From positions 2,143,272-2,207,271 of the forward strand of contig NZ_FOYW01000001.1 of assembly GCF_900115285.1 (NCBI RefSeq): a stretch of 64,000 nt of DNA. The letters are read 5' to 3'. The position numbers and the translations under genes were made by a program. Below, piece after piece: positions 1 through 8,570 of the stretch (position 1 is the first letter of the stretch; every line of letters starts with the position of its first letter). The notes under the pieces are model-generated. The model saw only the letters and a program-made list of their open reading frames with translations. It was not told where the DNA came from and searched no databases. The DNA is from Marinobacter daqiaonensis. GTDB taxonomy: Bacteria > Pseudomonadota > Gammaproteobacteria > Pseudomonadales > Oleiphilaceae.

Positions 1-2
1 AC

Positions 3-971
3 TTCCTGCTGCCCGAGAAGGACGTTCTGCCGATGCACTGTTCCGCCAACGTCGGCGATGACGGTGATACCTGCCTGTTCTTCGGCCTCTCCGGTACCGG
101 CAAGACCACCCTCTCCGCCGATCCCAACCGTTACCTGATCGGTGACGATGAGCACGGCTGGGGTCCCGGAACGGTCTTCAATATCGAGGGCGGCTGCTAC
201 GCCAAGTGCATCGACCTGAGCAAGAAGAACGAGCCGATCATCTGGGACGCCATCCGCTTCGGTGCCATCGTGGAAAACGTGACCATCGACCCGGAGAACC
301 GCGAGCCGGATTACACCGATGTGTCCCTCACCGAGAACTCCCGCTGCGCCTACCCCCTGGAGCACGTGGAAAAGCGGGTTGAAGAAAACCGTGCCGGCGA
401 GCCTTCCCATATCGTGTTCCTGACCTGCGACATGACCGGCGTGCTGCCGCCAGTGTCGATCCTCAGCAAGGAAGCGGCCGCCTATCACTTCCTGAGCGGC
501 TACACCGCGCTGGTGGGCTCCACCGAGATGGGCTCTTCCGCCAAGCTGAAGTCCACCTTCTCGACCTGTTTCGGAGCACCCTTCTTCCCGCGGCCGGCAG
601 GCGTTTACGCGGAACTGCTGATGAAGCGGATGGATGCCTTCGGCAGCAAGGTCTTCCTGGTGAACACCGGCTGGACCGGTGGCCCCTACGGCGTGGGCGA
701 GCGTTTCAGCATTCCCACCACCCGCGGCATCATCAGCGCCATCCAGAACGGCGACCTGGACAATGCCGAGACCGAGCATCTGCCGACTCTGAACCTGGAT
801 GTGCCCAAGGCTGTCCCCGGCGTCGACAGCAACCTGCTGAACCCGCGCAACACCTGGGCCAGCAAGGAAGAGTATGATGCCAAGGCGAAGGAGCTGATCA
901 GCCAGTTCGTGGAGAACTTCAAGAAATTCGAGGTTTCCGACGCCATCGTCGCGGCAGGCCCCAAGCTCTGA
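3..971 (+). CDS. pckA: ATP-dependent phosphoenolpyruvate carboxykinase, 3' part
   Basis: Cytosolic gluconeogenic enzyme that converts oxaloacetate and ATP to phosphoenolpyruvate, CO2 and ADP. The gene enters from the left edge, and 322 codons are visible of about 515-540 usual for the family, so the N-terminal third is missing. The reading frame is already open at base 3, giving [13 protein letters not shown], which is typical family sequence, so the ATG at 33 is internal. Visible motifs are the phosphate-binding loop [11 protein letters not shown], the kinase-2 metal site GDDEHGW, and the [20 protein letters not shown] region. A strong hairpin terminator follows the stop. The family is certain; the true start lies outside the window. 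Confidence 0.97.
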   Translation, partial: FLLPEKDVLPMHCSANVGDDGDTCLFFGLSGTGKTTLSADPNRYLIGDDEHGWGPGTVFNIEGGCYAKCIDLSKKNEPIIWDAIRFGAIVENVTIDPENREPDYTDVSLTENSRCAYPLEHVEKRVEENRAGEPSHIVFLTCDMTGVLPPVSILSKEAAAYHFLSGYTALVGSTEMGSSAKLKSTFSTCFGAPFFPRPAGVYAELLMKRMDAFGSKVFLVNTGWTGGPYGVGERFSIPTTRGIISAIQNGDLDNAETEHLPTLNLDVPKAVPGVDSNLLNPRNTWASKEEYDAKAKELISQFVENFKKFEVSDAIVAAGPKL

Positions 972-992
972 GCCAGCCGACGTAACCGCATC

Positions 993-1029
993 AAAAAAAG
1001 GGGTGTCCGTTGCGGACACCCCTTTTTTT
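993..1029. terminator. Bidirectional intrinsic terminator between pckA and pyrX
   Basis: A perfect 10-bp stem (1000-1009 with 1013-1022) closes a 3-nt loop. It is preceded by seven A and followed by seven T, so it has a U-tract on either strand. It lies 30 bp past the pckA stop and about 60 bp past the pyrX stop on the other strand, as expected for a shared terminator of convergent genes. Confidence 0.93.
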
Positions 1030-1089
1030 CAGCTCAATGTTTTCTGTCGGTCAAAGGTTGCTGGCAATAATCCCGCAGACTCCTCCCGC

Positions 1090-2358
1090 TCAATCCGGCC
1101 GGCACACCACTTCACCCCCGTGTATGGTCCAGCGGAGCACACCGGGCAACGGTTCGTTCGGCACCGGCACATGCTGCCCGACGGACCGGATTGTGTCAGG
1201 GCGCGCCCGCCACTCGCCATTCAGGTCCCACAGGCCCAGACTGGCCTCCGCCCCTTCCGCGATCTCGGAGCGCTGCCCGATGATCGAGGCCGGCCCCGTG
1301 GTCAGCGCACGTGTGAGCGCGGCGAAGGAGAGCTCGCCCCGCCGGACAAGCGTCAGGCCCATGGAAAAGACACTTTCTACGGTGGACAGGCCGGGCTCGG
1401 TGACCCCGAGCGGCGCCTGCTTGGCGGCGCTGTCGTGGGGCTGGTGCTGGCTTACAATCGCATCGATAACTCCCGACTCCACACCCTCCAGCAGCGCCTT
1501 GCGGTCGGCCTCGGAACGAAGGGGGGGCACCACATGATAGCGACTGTCGAACCCGGACAGGGCCTCCTCGGTAAACAGCAACTGATGCATGGCCACGTCC
1601 GCTGAAACCGTCACGCCACGGGCACGGGCCTCAGCAACCATCGCCACGCTGCGACCACAGGACAGCTGCCCCAGGTGCAGCCGGACACCGGTTTCTTCCG
1701 CCAGCAACAACATTTCCATCACCGCTGCGGTTTCCGCCACTTCCGGCACACCCAGCAGACCCAGACGGGCGGCGACCCTGCCGTCGTGGGCATAACCGTC
1801 CGCCGCCAGGGCCTGATTCAGCGGCTGCAACATCAGGGTCAGGTCGAAGGTCCGGGCGTAGGCCATGCAACGGCGCAGGATACGGGCATTGGCCATGGCC
1901 CGGGAACCATTGCTGAAAGCCACGCAACCCGCCGCTTTCAGGCCCACCATGTCGCTCAGCAACTCTCCGGAGAGGCCCCGGGTGGCAGCACCGATGGGCA
2001 GCACCCGGATACCGGACCTGGCCCGGGCCACATCGCGGACCAGATGGGTGACGGCACCGGAATCGTTCACCGGCGAGGTGTCGGGGGAGGCGCAGACCGT
2101 CGTGTAGCCACCCCGGGCCGCAGCCCGGGTTTCGGAAGCGATATTGCCCTTCTGGCCGTTGCCGGGCTCCCGCAGATTGCAGCACAGGTCCACGAATCCC
2201 GGCATGAGGGTCAGGCCGGCGGCGTCGATTACCTGCACCGCCTCTGCGCCAGTCAGCTCCGCTCCCACTGCCTTGATACGACCGTCACTCACCAGGACGC
2301 TCAGGGGACTCTCCTGGCCAGGCAGCCTTGCCCCGTCAATTCTCAGGGTCTTGCTCAT
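1090..2358 (-). CDS. pyrX: Dihydroorotase-like protein PyrX, catalytically inactive
   Basis: Amidohydrolase-fold protein of 422 residues, related to dihydroorotase (PyrC). The metal-binding HxH before LREPG is replaced: the sequence reads [10 protein letters not shown], with Cys and Asn where both histidines should be. The later DHAPH motif reads QHQPH, so the catalytic Asp is lost as well. In Pseudomonas the equivalent inactive PyrC' is a structural subunit that holds aspartate transcarbamoylase in its dodecameric form, and the same role is inferred here. The start codon overlaps the pyrB stop (ATGA), so the two are translationally coupled. A working dihydroorotase must be encoded elsewhere. 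Confidence 0.93.
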   Translation of the reverse strand: MSKTLRIDGARLPGQESPLSVLVSDGRIKAVGAELTGAEAVQVIDAAGLTLMPGFVDLCCNLREPGNGQKGNIASETRAAARGGYTTVCASPDTSPVNDSGAVTHLVRDVARARSGIRVLPIGAATRGLSGELLSDMVGLKAAGCVAFSNGSRAMANARILRRCMAYARTFDLTLMLQPLNQALAADGYAHDGRVAARLGLLGVPEVAETAAVMEMLLLAEETGVRLHLGQLSCGRSVAMVAEARARGVTVSADVAMHQLLFTEEALSGFDSRYHVVPPLRSEADRKALLEGVESGVIDAIVSQHQPHDSAAKQAPLGVTEPGLSTVESVFSMGLTLVRRGELSFAALTRALTTGPASIIGQRSEIAEGAEASLGLWDLNGEWRARPDTIRSVGQHVPVPNEPLPGVLRWTIHGGEVVCRPD

Positions 2359-3398
2359 TGGTCAGCCTCCTGGGCCCGGACCCGAGCGGCACGGTCCGCC
2401 ACCTGCCCGCTCATGGCCATGGACATCACTGCCATGCGGATGGCGATACCGTTGGTGACCTGGTTGAGAATCACTGATTGCGGGCCGTCCGCCACCGCGG
2501 ACTCGATCTCGACACCCCGGTTGATGGGCCCGGGGTGCATGACTATGCAGTCGGGCTTTGCCAGCGCGAGCTTCTCGGTATCCAGGCCATAGAGCCGGTA
2601 GAACTCCCGCTCACTGGGCAATAATGCACCCTCCATCCGTTCTTTCTGAAGTCGCAGCATGATCACCACATCCAGATCCGCCATCCCACGGCGCATGTCG
2701 TATTCGATGGTGCAGCCCAGGCTCTCCGCATCCGCGGGCAACAGAGTGCCCGGCGCAATCAGGCGGACCTCCGCGACGCCCAGGGTCTGCAGGGCACGGA
2801 TCTGGGACCGCGCCACCCGGGAGTGGAGGATATCCCCTACAATGGCCACCCTCAGACCTTCAAACGAGCCCTTGTTCTGGCGGATGGTCAGCATGTCGAG
2901 CATCGCCTGGGTGGGGTGTGCGTGGCGGCCGTCGCCGGCGTTGATGATGGCGACGCCGGGGGTCACCGACTCGGCAATGAAGTGGGGCGCGCCACTCTGG
3001 GAATGCCGCACCACGAACATGTCGCTGGCCATGGCCTCGAGGTTCAGCAGGGTGTCCGACAGGGTCTCCCCCTTGGATGTGGCCGAGGTGCTGATATCAA
3101 GGTTGAGCACGTCCGCCGACAATCGTTTGGCGGCCAGCTCGAAAGTGCTGCGGGTGCGGGTACTGGACTCAAAGAACAGGTTCACCACGGTTCGCCCCCG
3201 CAGCAGGGGGACCTTCTTGATGGTGCGCTCGCCCACCTCGATAAAGGAGTCAGCGGTATCGAGGATGTCGGTGAGCATGACCAGGTCCAGGCCATCCAGG
3301 GTAATGAAATGCCGGAGCTGGCCATCCCCGGTCAGCTGGAGGTTCCGGGAGGCCCGGTCATGGGCGCTCAGCACAACAGGATCGGTCGCCGGTATCAT
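2355..3398 (-). CDS. pyrB: Aspartate carbamoyltransferase catalytic subunit
   Basis: Catalyses carbamoyl phosphate plus L-aspartate to N-carbamoyl-L-aspartate, the committed step of pyrimidine synthesis. The 347-residue protein has the carbamoyl-phosphate loop [13 protein letters not shown], the HPTQ motif, and the C-terminal [10 protein letters not shown] and [12 protein letters not shown] segments. The frame is open further upstream to 3482, but the ATG at 3398 overlaps the pyrR stop as ATGA and gives the length and N-terminus of Pseudomonas PyrB, so it was chosen. It is coupled on both sides (pyrR-pyrB-pyrX). No pyrI regulatory subunit is present, which fits class A ATCase. Confidence 0.95.
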   Translation of the reverse strand: MIPATDPVVLSAHDRASRNLQLTGDGQLRHFITLDGLDLVMLTDILDTADSFIEVGERTIKKVPLLRGRTVVNLFFESSTRTRSTFELAAKRLSADVLNLDISTSATSKGETLSDTLLNLEAMASDMFVVRHSQSGAPHFIAESVTPGVAIINAGDGRHAHPTQAMLDMLTIRQNKGSFEGLRVAIVGDILHSRVARSQIRALQTLGVAEVRLIAPGTLLPADAESLGCTIEYDMRRGMADLDVVIMLRLQKERMEGALLPSEREFYRLYGLDTEKLALAKPDCIVMHPGPINRGVEIESAVADGPQSVILNQVTNGIAIRMAVMSMAMSGQVADRAARVRAQEADQ

Positions 3399-3904
3399 GC
3401 CCTGACCTCCCTGATCTCGACAGCCAGGGGTTGCGGTCCGGTCAGCTTGACCCGCTGGTGGGGCGGCAGCTTCAGGGGGCACGCCGCCACATCGGGCTGG
3501 ATCGGCAGCTCCCGCTCACCCAGGTCGATGAGCGCCACCAGGGAAATGGAGCTGGGCCGGCCGTAGTCGAAGAGCTCGTTCATGGCGGCGCGAATGGTCC
3601 GGCCGCTCATGATGACGTCGTCCACCAGCACCAGGTCCCGGTCCTCCGTCTCGAACGGCAGGTGCGAAGGGGTCACCCTCGGATTGAGGCCAATCCGGCT
3701 GAAATCATCCCGGTAGAAAGAAATGTCCAGCTCGCCCCAGGGCTCGATAAGACCCAGTCTTGCGTGCAGCGCTTCCGCCAGCCACACGCCCCCGGTGCGA
3801 ATCCCCACCAGCAACGGGCGATCGATACCCTTTTCCTCAAGAAAATCCTTCAGCCGCTGCTCAAGACGGTCGAGCAGAACGGGAACTTCGGGGATGTCGG
3901 TCAT
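3395..3904 (-). CDS. pyrR: Pyrimidine operon regulator / uracil phosphoribosyltransferase PyrR
   Basis: Phosphoribosyltransferase-fold protein of 169 residues. The PRPP-binding signature [18 protein letters not shown] is intact, and [10 protein letters not shown] forms the upstream loop. In Bacillus PyrR is an RNA-binding attenuator with UPRTase activity. In Pseudomonas the homologue regulates pyrimidine genes, and enzymatic activity is not assured. It heads the coupled pyrR-pyrB-pyrX unit, ending in an ATGA overlap with pyrB. A 40-bp gap separates it from ruvX upstream, and no clear attenuator was seen there. Confidence 0.93.
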   Translation of the reverse strand: MTDIPEVPVLLDRLEQRLKDFLEEKGIDRPLLVGIRTGGVWLAEALHARLGLIEPWGELDISFYRDDFSRIGLNPRVTPSHLPFETEDRDLVLVDDVIMSGRTIRAAMNELFDYGRPSSISLVALIDLGERELPIQPDVAACPLKLPPHQRVKLTGPQPLAVEIREVRA

Positions 3905-3944
3905 GGTGACGAGAGGCCTCTGCTACATCGATTGTCAGAACGAA

Positions 3945-4403
3945 TTAATTGTCGGGATGGGTTTGCTGATGATTGAACCAGCTCTCCAGGATCAGCACCG
4001 CGGCGAGATCGTCCACGCCGTGCCGACCAAAGTCGCTGCTACCACCGCTGGCCAGCACCGCCTCCTTGGCCTCGAAGCTGCTAAGGCGCTCATCCATCAT
4101 CTCCACAGGCACGTGGAAACGGCCGTGAATGCGCTTGCCAAACTTGCGGGCCCGGGCGCAGATGTCGCTTTCGGTGCCATCCATGTTCAGGGGGAGGCCC
4201 ACCACAACCAGATCCGGACACCATTCCGTCAGCACGGCACCAATCCGGTCCCAGTCGGGAATGCCGTCCCGGGCCGGAATCATGGTGACTGGCCGGGCCG
4301 ATCCCAGCAGTTCCTGGCCAACGGCCACGCCAATACGGCGGAGACCGAAGTCGAACGCCAGCACGGTCCGCCGACCAGGGGCAGCGATGGCCTTCTCAGG
4401 CAT
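3945..4403 (-). CDS. ruvX: Putative pre-16S rRNA nuclease / Holliday-junction resolvase RuvX
   Basis: RNase H-fold protein of the YqgF/RuvX family (152 residues), implicated in 16S rRNA 5'-end maturation. Visible are the first acidic strand AFDFGLRRIGVAVG, the VVGLPLNMDG segment, DERLSS, and the C-terminal DDLAAVLILESW with paired aspartates. These are the expected catalytic acidic residues. The frame is open upstream to 4616, but the ATG at 4403 gives the family N-terminus and overlaps the yqgE end by 8 bp. The order yqgE-ruvX-pyrR-pyrB is that of Pseudomonas. Confidence 0.94.
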   Translation of the reverse strand: MPEKAIAAPGRRTVLAFDFGLRRIGVAVGQELLGSARPVTMIPARDGIPDWDRIGAVLTEWCPDLVVVGLPLNMDGTESDICARARKFGKRIHGRFHVPVEMMDERLSSFEAKEAVLASGGSSDFGRHGVDDLAAVLILESWFNHQQTHPDN

Positions 4404-4962
4404 GACCCACCGAAGAGCCCAGCTGCCCGGGATCAATACCCATGCTGGCCAGTACCGCACGGTATCGCTCCCGCCAGGGGGTGCTGAACAGTATCGCGTT
4501 GCTGGCCGGGCAGGTAAGCCAGGCGTTTCCGGCCAGCTCTTCCTCCAGCTGGCCGGCGCCCCAGCCGGAGTAGCCCAGGGCCACCAGGAAATGCTCCGGG
4601 CCGATGTCGTTGCCAATGGCCTGGAGGATATCCCGGGAAGTTGTGACCTGAAGCTCGCTGTTTATGGGCGTGGAGCTCTGCCAGCGCTCATCCGTCGGAT
4701 GCAGCACAAACCCCCGCTCCTGCTCCACCGGCCCGCCGGCATACACCGGCAGTTCCAGATGACCGCCATCCATGTCCAGCTGCTCCAGGATCTCGCCCAG
4801 GGAAACATCCAGGGGATGGTTGATCATCAGACCAAAAGTGCCGTCCTCGCTGTGCTCGCAGATATATACGAGACCGCCCTGGAAATTGGGATCACCCAGC
4901 CAGGGCGACGCCACCAGAAAGTGATCTTTCAGGGACTGGGTCTTGCGCGGGCCGTCACTCAT
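4396..4962 (-). CDS. yqgE: UPF0301 / DUF179 family protein YqgE (AlgH)
   Basis: A 188-residue cytosolic protein of the YqgE/AlgH family, named algH in Pseudomonas from a proposed link to alginate regulation; its biochemical role is not settled. The N-terminal block FLVASPWLGDPNFQGGLVYI and the following GLMINHP are diagnostic. It overlaps ruvX downstream by 8 bp and the tonB-like gene upstream by 4 bp, so it is inside a coupled cluster. Family assignment is secure; function is not. Confidence 0.93.
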   Translation of the reverse strand: MSDGPRKTQSLKDHFLVASPWLGDPNFQGGLVYICEHSEDGTFGLMINHPLDVSLGEILEQLDMDGGHLELPVYAGGPVEQERGFVLHPTDERWQSSTPINSELQVTTSRDILQAIGNDIGPEHFLVALGYSGWGAGQLEEELAGNAWLTCPASNAILFSTPWRERYRAVLASMGIDPGQLGSSVGHA

Positions 4963-5822
4963 CCCGACGACAGCCCCCTGGGCTGGAACGACCAGGTCCG
5001 TATGATTTCAAGCTCATCTGTCTGCTCCCGCATTTCTTCCGGGAAGGGCGCGAAAGGGGCCGCCATGCGAATGATGCGAATGGCGGCGTCGTCCAGCACC
5101 GAGTGTCCCGAGGATTCCAGAATGCTCAATTCCTTGATGGTACCGTCCTTGCGCAAGGATACCAGCAGACGAAGGTCACCGTAGATACCGCGACTGCGGG
5201 CTTCCTGGGGGTAGTTCATGTTGCCGACGCGGGTCACCTTGGTAATCCAGTTCTGGACGTACCAGGCATTGGAGGACTGCAACGTGGAAACCGCCGTGAC
5301 CCGGGTCACCCTCGGTCGCCGGGCGTAGGCCTGGCGCTGGGCATCGAGGCGCGCCTCAAGGCTGGCGATTTCCAGGCTGCGTTCCATCAGGCTTTTCTCC
5401 TCGGCCACCGGCAGGTCCTGCTCGGGCTCTTCACGGGCTTCCTCGCGGCTCGCCTGGGGCCGCGACTGGCCGGAGGTCTGCACCACTTCCCGCTCGGCCC
5501 TGGGCTGGCGTTCGGTGACAGTGGGGGGTTCGGGCTGCACCTGCTCCACCTGCCGGGCATTCACTTCCGCTATTTCCGTGGTGGTCTGCTCGCGCTTTTC
5601 CTCGAGCTCACCGCTGCCCTGCTGGGTGGTGGCCGCCAGAAAATCGGCCTCCTCGGGTGCCTGCTCGTCACTGAAGCGGGACAGAGTGATCTCCATGGTG
5701 GACGCGCTGGTCGCCGGCTCCTCCGGCGCAAAGCTCACGCCCAGCAGGATCAGCGCGTGAAGCGCGAGCGCCATGAACAAAGTAAACATCAGGCGATCGT
5801 TCGCCGTGACCTGTGCCGCCAT
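4959..5822 (-). CDS. TonB-like energy transducer (TonB3 position)
   Basis: Inner-membrane anchored periplasmic protein of 287 residues. A short cytoplasmic N-terminus is followed by one hydrophobic segment (about residues 12-29). Next comes a long Glu/Gln/Pro-rich linker with many Arg-Glu pairs, and a C-terminal TonB domain (about 195-285: GNMNYPQEARSRGIYGDL, then LSILESSGHSVLDDAAIRII). The ATG at 5822 was preferred over an in-frame GTG at 5831. The gene sits between yqgE and gshB, exactly where P. aeruginosa has tonB3, which is needed there for twitching motility and pilus assembly. No exbBD is adjacent. A role in pilus biogenesis is inferred from synteny only. Confidence 0.85.
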   Translation of the reverse strand: MAAQVTANDRLMFTLFMALALHALILLGVSFAPEEPATSASTMEITLSRFSDEQAPEEADFLAATTQQGSGELEEKREQTTTEIAEVNARQVEQVQPEPPTVTERQPRAEREVVQTSGQSRPQASREEAREEPEQDLPVAEEKSLMERSLEIASLEARLDAQRQAYARRPRVTRVTAVSTLQSSNAWYVQNWITKVTRVGNMNYPQEARSRGIYGDLRLLVSLRKDGTIKELSILESSGHSVLDDAAIRIIRMAAPFAPFPEEMREQTDELEIIRTWSFQPRGLSSG

Positions 5823-5874
5823 TCCAGCCACTTCCCGGGGGTTCCTTATTCAGAGGATCTCAATCAGCGGGCCA

Positions 5875-6822
5875 TTATCCCAGGCGACGCTCGATCGCAT
5901 CCATGAGCTGGCCCGCAATATCGATCCCGAAAGCCGCATCAAGTTCCCGCACACAGGTGGGGCTGGTCACATTGATTTCGGTCAGATAGTCGCCGATCAC
6001 ATCGATGCCCACGAAGATCAGGTTCTTCTCCCGCAGCACCGGAGCGACCCGTTCGCAGATCTCCCGGTCCCGCGCTGTAAGCTCGCGGCCCTCGCCCCGG
6101 CCTCCCGCCGCCAGGTTGCCACGATTCTCGCCCACGGAGGGAATCCGGGCCAGCGCGAAGGGCACAGGCTCGCCTTCGATGATCAGAATCCGCTTGTCGC
6201 CCTCGGCGATCTCGGGGATGTATTTCTGGGCCATGCACTGGTGCTCGCCGTCGTTGGTGAGCGTCTCGATGATCACGCCCAGGTTGAAGTCGTTTTCCCG
6301 GACCCGGAACACCGACTTGCCGCCCATACCATCCACCGGCTTCATGATCACATCGCCATGCTCCCGGTAGAATTGCCGCAGGCGGTCGGCGGAACGGGTC
6401 ACGATAAGGGGGGGAGTGCAGTCCTCAAACTGGGTGGCGAACAGCTTCTCGTTGCAGTCCCGCAGAGCCGCGGTGGGATTGACCACCAACGCGCCCTGGC
6501 GCTCCGCCGCCTCCAGAATATGGGTGGCCATCAGGAATTCCCGGTCCACCGGTGGATCCTTGCGCATCAGAATCGCATCCAGATCACCCAGGGCGACGTC
6601 GTCTTCACGACCCAGGGTAAACCAGTCGTGGGGGTCCATCCTGACCTCCAGCTGTCGCACCCGGGCGCGGGCCTGCCCCCCCACCATGTAGAGATCCGGA
6701 AGCTCCATGTACTCGACCTGCCAGCCCCGCTGCCGGGCGGCCCACAGCATGGCCAGAGAGGTATCCTTTTTATAGTGGATCGCTTCGATCGGATCCATGA
6801 CAACACCGATTCTGACTGTCAT
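5875..6822 (-). CDS. gshB: Glutathione synthetase
   Basis: ATP-grasp ligase joining gamma-glutamylcysteine and glycine to glutathione. The 315-residue length matches E. coli GshB (316). The N-terminus MTVRIGVVMDPIEAIHYKKD, the ATP-binding stretch KPVDGMGGKSVFRV and the C-terminal EINVTSPTCVRELD are family hallmarks. The ATG at 6822 was preferred over an upstream start at 6840 because it has a good ribosome site (GGGGAGG, 5 bases away). It is the first gene of the minus-strand cluster and is divergent from pilG. Confidence 0.96.
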   Translation of the reverse strand: MTVRIGVVMDPIEAIHYKKDTSLAMLWAARQRGWQVEYMELPDLYMVGGQARARVRQLEVRMDPHDWFTLGREDDVALGDLDAILMRKDPPVDREFLMATHILEAAERQGALVVNPTAALRDCNEKLFATQFEDCTPPLIVTRSADRLRQFYREHGDVIMKPVDGMGGKSVFRVRENDFNLGVIIETLTNDGEHQCMAQKYIPEIAEGDKRILIIEGEPVPFALARIPSVGENRGNLAAGGRGEGRELTARDREICERVAPVLREKNLIFVGIDVIGDYLTEINVTSPTCVRELDAAFGIDIAGQLMDAIERRLG

Positions 6823-7134
6823 TGCGCCTCCCCCGGCCACTTGATAAAAAACAGGAACCCGTCTACAGAGCTTACTGATTGAAGGGTGCTATGCTGAGTC
6901 ATGGAATGGTATTGCACACGGCGCCGGAATGCACCCGCATTCCCCGCCCGACGCCATAAAAACGTCGCCATGGGCGACTGAAACTGTGAGCGGTACAATA
7001 CGACACAAACTTAAACTTTGTTGCAGGTCACGAATATCCTATAAATAGAGAGGCTTGATAGAACACCCTCAAATAGTGTGTTAAAAAGCCATTCTCTGAA
7101 CAACGACACTCGCAGAGCGCAGGGCAGTTGCACA
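6823..7134. promoter_or_regulatory. Divergent gshB/pilG intergenic region with pilG promoter
   Basis: 312 bp without a gene. On the plus strand a sigma70-type promoter is visible: TTGTTG at 7018-7023, 16-bp spacer, TATAAA at 7040-7045, about 90 bp before the pilG ATG. The leader between is AT-rich compared with the surroundings. I could not pick out a convincing gshB promoter on the other strand. No RNA gene or palindrome of note was found. Confidence 0.6.
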
Positions 7135-7527
7135 ATGGATGACAACTTCGAAAATCTGAAAATCATGGTGATTGACGACAGCAAGACCATTCGTCGCACC
7201 GCAGAGACGCTACTCAAGAAAGTGGGCTGCGAGGTAATCACCGCGACCGACGGTTTCGATGCGCTCGCCAAAATTGCCGATTCCCGCCCTGACATCATCT
7301 TCGTGGATATCATGATGCCGCGCCTTGATGGTTACCAGACCTGCGCTCTGATCAAAAATAATTCCGCGTTCCGGAAAACACCCGTCATAATGCTCTCGAG
7401 CAAGGACGGCCTGTTTGACAAGGCCAAGGGGCGCATTGTCGGGTCTGACCAGTACCTGACAAAACCGTTCAGCAAGGACGAGCTACTTAATACCATTCGC
7501 CAGTACGTTCCCCAGGCGGAACAGTAA
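7135..7527 (+). CDS. pilG: Type IV pilus response regulator PilG
   Basis: Single-domain CheY-like receiver (130 residues) of the Pil-Chp pathway. It promotes pilus extension and, in P. aeruginosa, supports cAMP signalling. The sequence MVIDDSKTIRRTAETLLKK and the phospho-acceptor strand IIFVDIMMPRLDGYQTC are almost identical to Pseudomonas PilG. The conserved Lys is in QYLTKPFSKDEL. The frame extends upstream to 7078, but the ATG at 7135 gives the Pseudomonas-like N-terminus. First gene of pilGHIJK-chpABC. Confidence 0.97.
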   Translation: MDDNFENLKIMVIDDSKTIRRTAETLLKKVGCEVITATDGFDALAKIADSRPDIIFVDIMMPRLDGYQTCALIKNNSAFRKTPVIMLSSKDGLFDKAKGRIVGSDQYLTKPFSKDELLNTIRQYVPQAEQ

Positions 7528-7559
7528 CTCCGCCCTATAAGAGAACCATTGAGGATAAC

Positions 7560-7922
7560 ATGGCCCGTATTCTGATTGTTGACGACTCCCCCACCGAAAT
7601 TAAGAAGATCTCCACCATCCTGGAGAAGCACAAGCACGAGGTTCTGACCGCCGACAACGGCGCCGATGGCGTTGCCATGGCCCGCGCGGAGAACCCGGAC
7701 CTGGTGCTGATGGATGTGGTCATGCCGGGACTGAATGGCTTCCAGGCCACCCGCCAGCTTACCCGCGCGCCGGAAACCGCGTCCATCCCGGTCGTCATCG
7801 TGACCACCAAGGACCAGGAAACTGACCGGGTCTGGGGCACCCGCCAGGGGGCCAAGGGCTACCTGGTCAAGCCGGTCAATGAAAACGACCTGATCAACAC
7901 CATCGACAGTCTCGTGTCCTGA
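7560..7922 (+). CDS. pilH: Type IV pilus response regulator PilH
   Basis: CheY-like receiver of 120 residues without an output domain. It carries the acidic pair in ILIVDDSPTEIKKI, the phospho-Asp in LVLMDVVMPGLNGFQ, Thr in IVTTKDQ and Lys in YLVKPVNE. In P. aeruginosa PilH opposes PilG, acting as phosphate sink and favouring retraction. The gene lies 32 bp after pilG behind a GAGG ribosome site, in the same operon. Confidence 0.96.
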   Translation: MARILIVDDSPTEIKKISTILEKHKHEVLTADNGADGVAMARAENPDLVLMDVVMPGLNGFQATRQLTRAPETASIPVVIVTTKDQETDRVWGTRQGAKGYLVKPVNENDLINTIDSLVS

Positions 7923-7942
7923 ATCCGCCCCGTGGAGTAAGC

Positions 7943-8488
7943 ATGTCTGCCCAGGCCGCCCCCTTTGCCGTACTGACGGATATTGCCCGGCGAAGCCGGT
8001 CCCTCGCTGCCGGCCTTCCGGAGCAGCAGGAAGCCGTAACCCTCTGGAACGGCATCGGGTTCATGCTGGCGGGCCAACGCTTCGTCGCACCCATGGGCGA
8101 GGTGGTGGAAATTCTCCACGTTCCCCGCTTTACCCATGTGCCGGGTGTCCGGCCATTCATGCTTGGTGTCGCCAACGTCCGTGGCCGGCTGCTGCCCCTG
8201 ATCGACCTCACCCAGTTTCTCGGCCTCCCCCGGGGCTCCCGCAGTAACCGGGACCGGCGGATATTGGTCGTTGAGCAGGATGACATCTTCACCGGCCTGG
8301 TGGTGGATGATGTCGCCGGCATGCAGTACTTCGCAGAAGACAGTTTTGTGGTGCATCCAGGCAATGTTCATGAGGCGGTCCAGCCTTTCGTACAGGGCGG
8401 TTACGTCCGGGATGAAGAAATCTGGAACGTGTTCTCAACTTTTGCGCTGATCGATGATGAGCGCTTTCTGGATGTGTCACAGTGGTAA
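7943..8488 (+). CDS. pilI: CheW-like adaptor PilI
   Basis: CheW-domain protein of 181 residues that couples the PilJ receptor to the ChpA kinase. The CheW fold covers about residues 35-175 (FMLAGQRFVAPMGEVVEIL; HVPGVRPFMLGVANVRGRLL; DDIFTGLVVDDVAGMQYF). The start has a GGAG site five bases upstream. Position between pilH and pilJ fixes the identity, since CheW paralogues alone are hard to tell apart. Confidence 0.94.
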   Translation: MSAQAAPFAVLTDIARRSRSLAAGLPEQQEAVTLWNGIGFMLAGQRFVAPMGEVVEILHVPRFTHVPGVRPFMLGVANVRGRLLPLIDLTQFLGLPRGSRSNRDRRILVVEQDDIFTGLVVDDVAGMQYFAEDSFVVHPGNVHEAVQPFVQGGYVRDEEIWNVFSTFALIDDERFLDVSQW

Positions 8489-8570
8489 TGTTTACGGCCG
8501 TGCCGGCATCGCTGGCCGACTTACCCTCTGAAACCTATTTGCCAAAAAAAGAAGAGGCCGGGAGCCAAAG

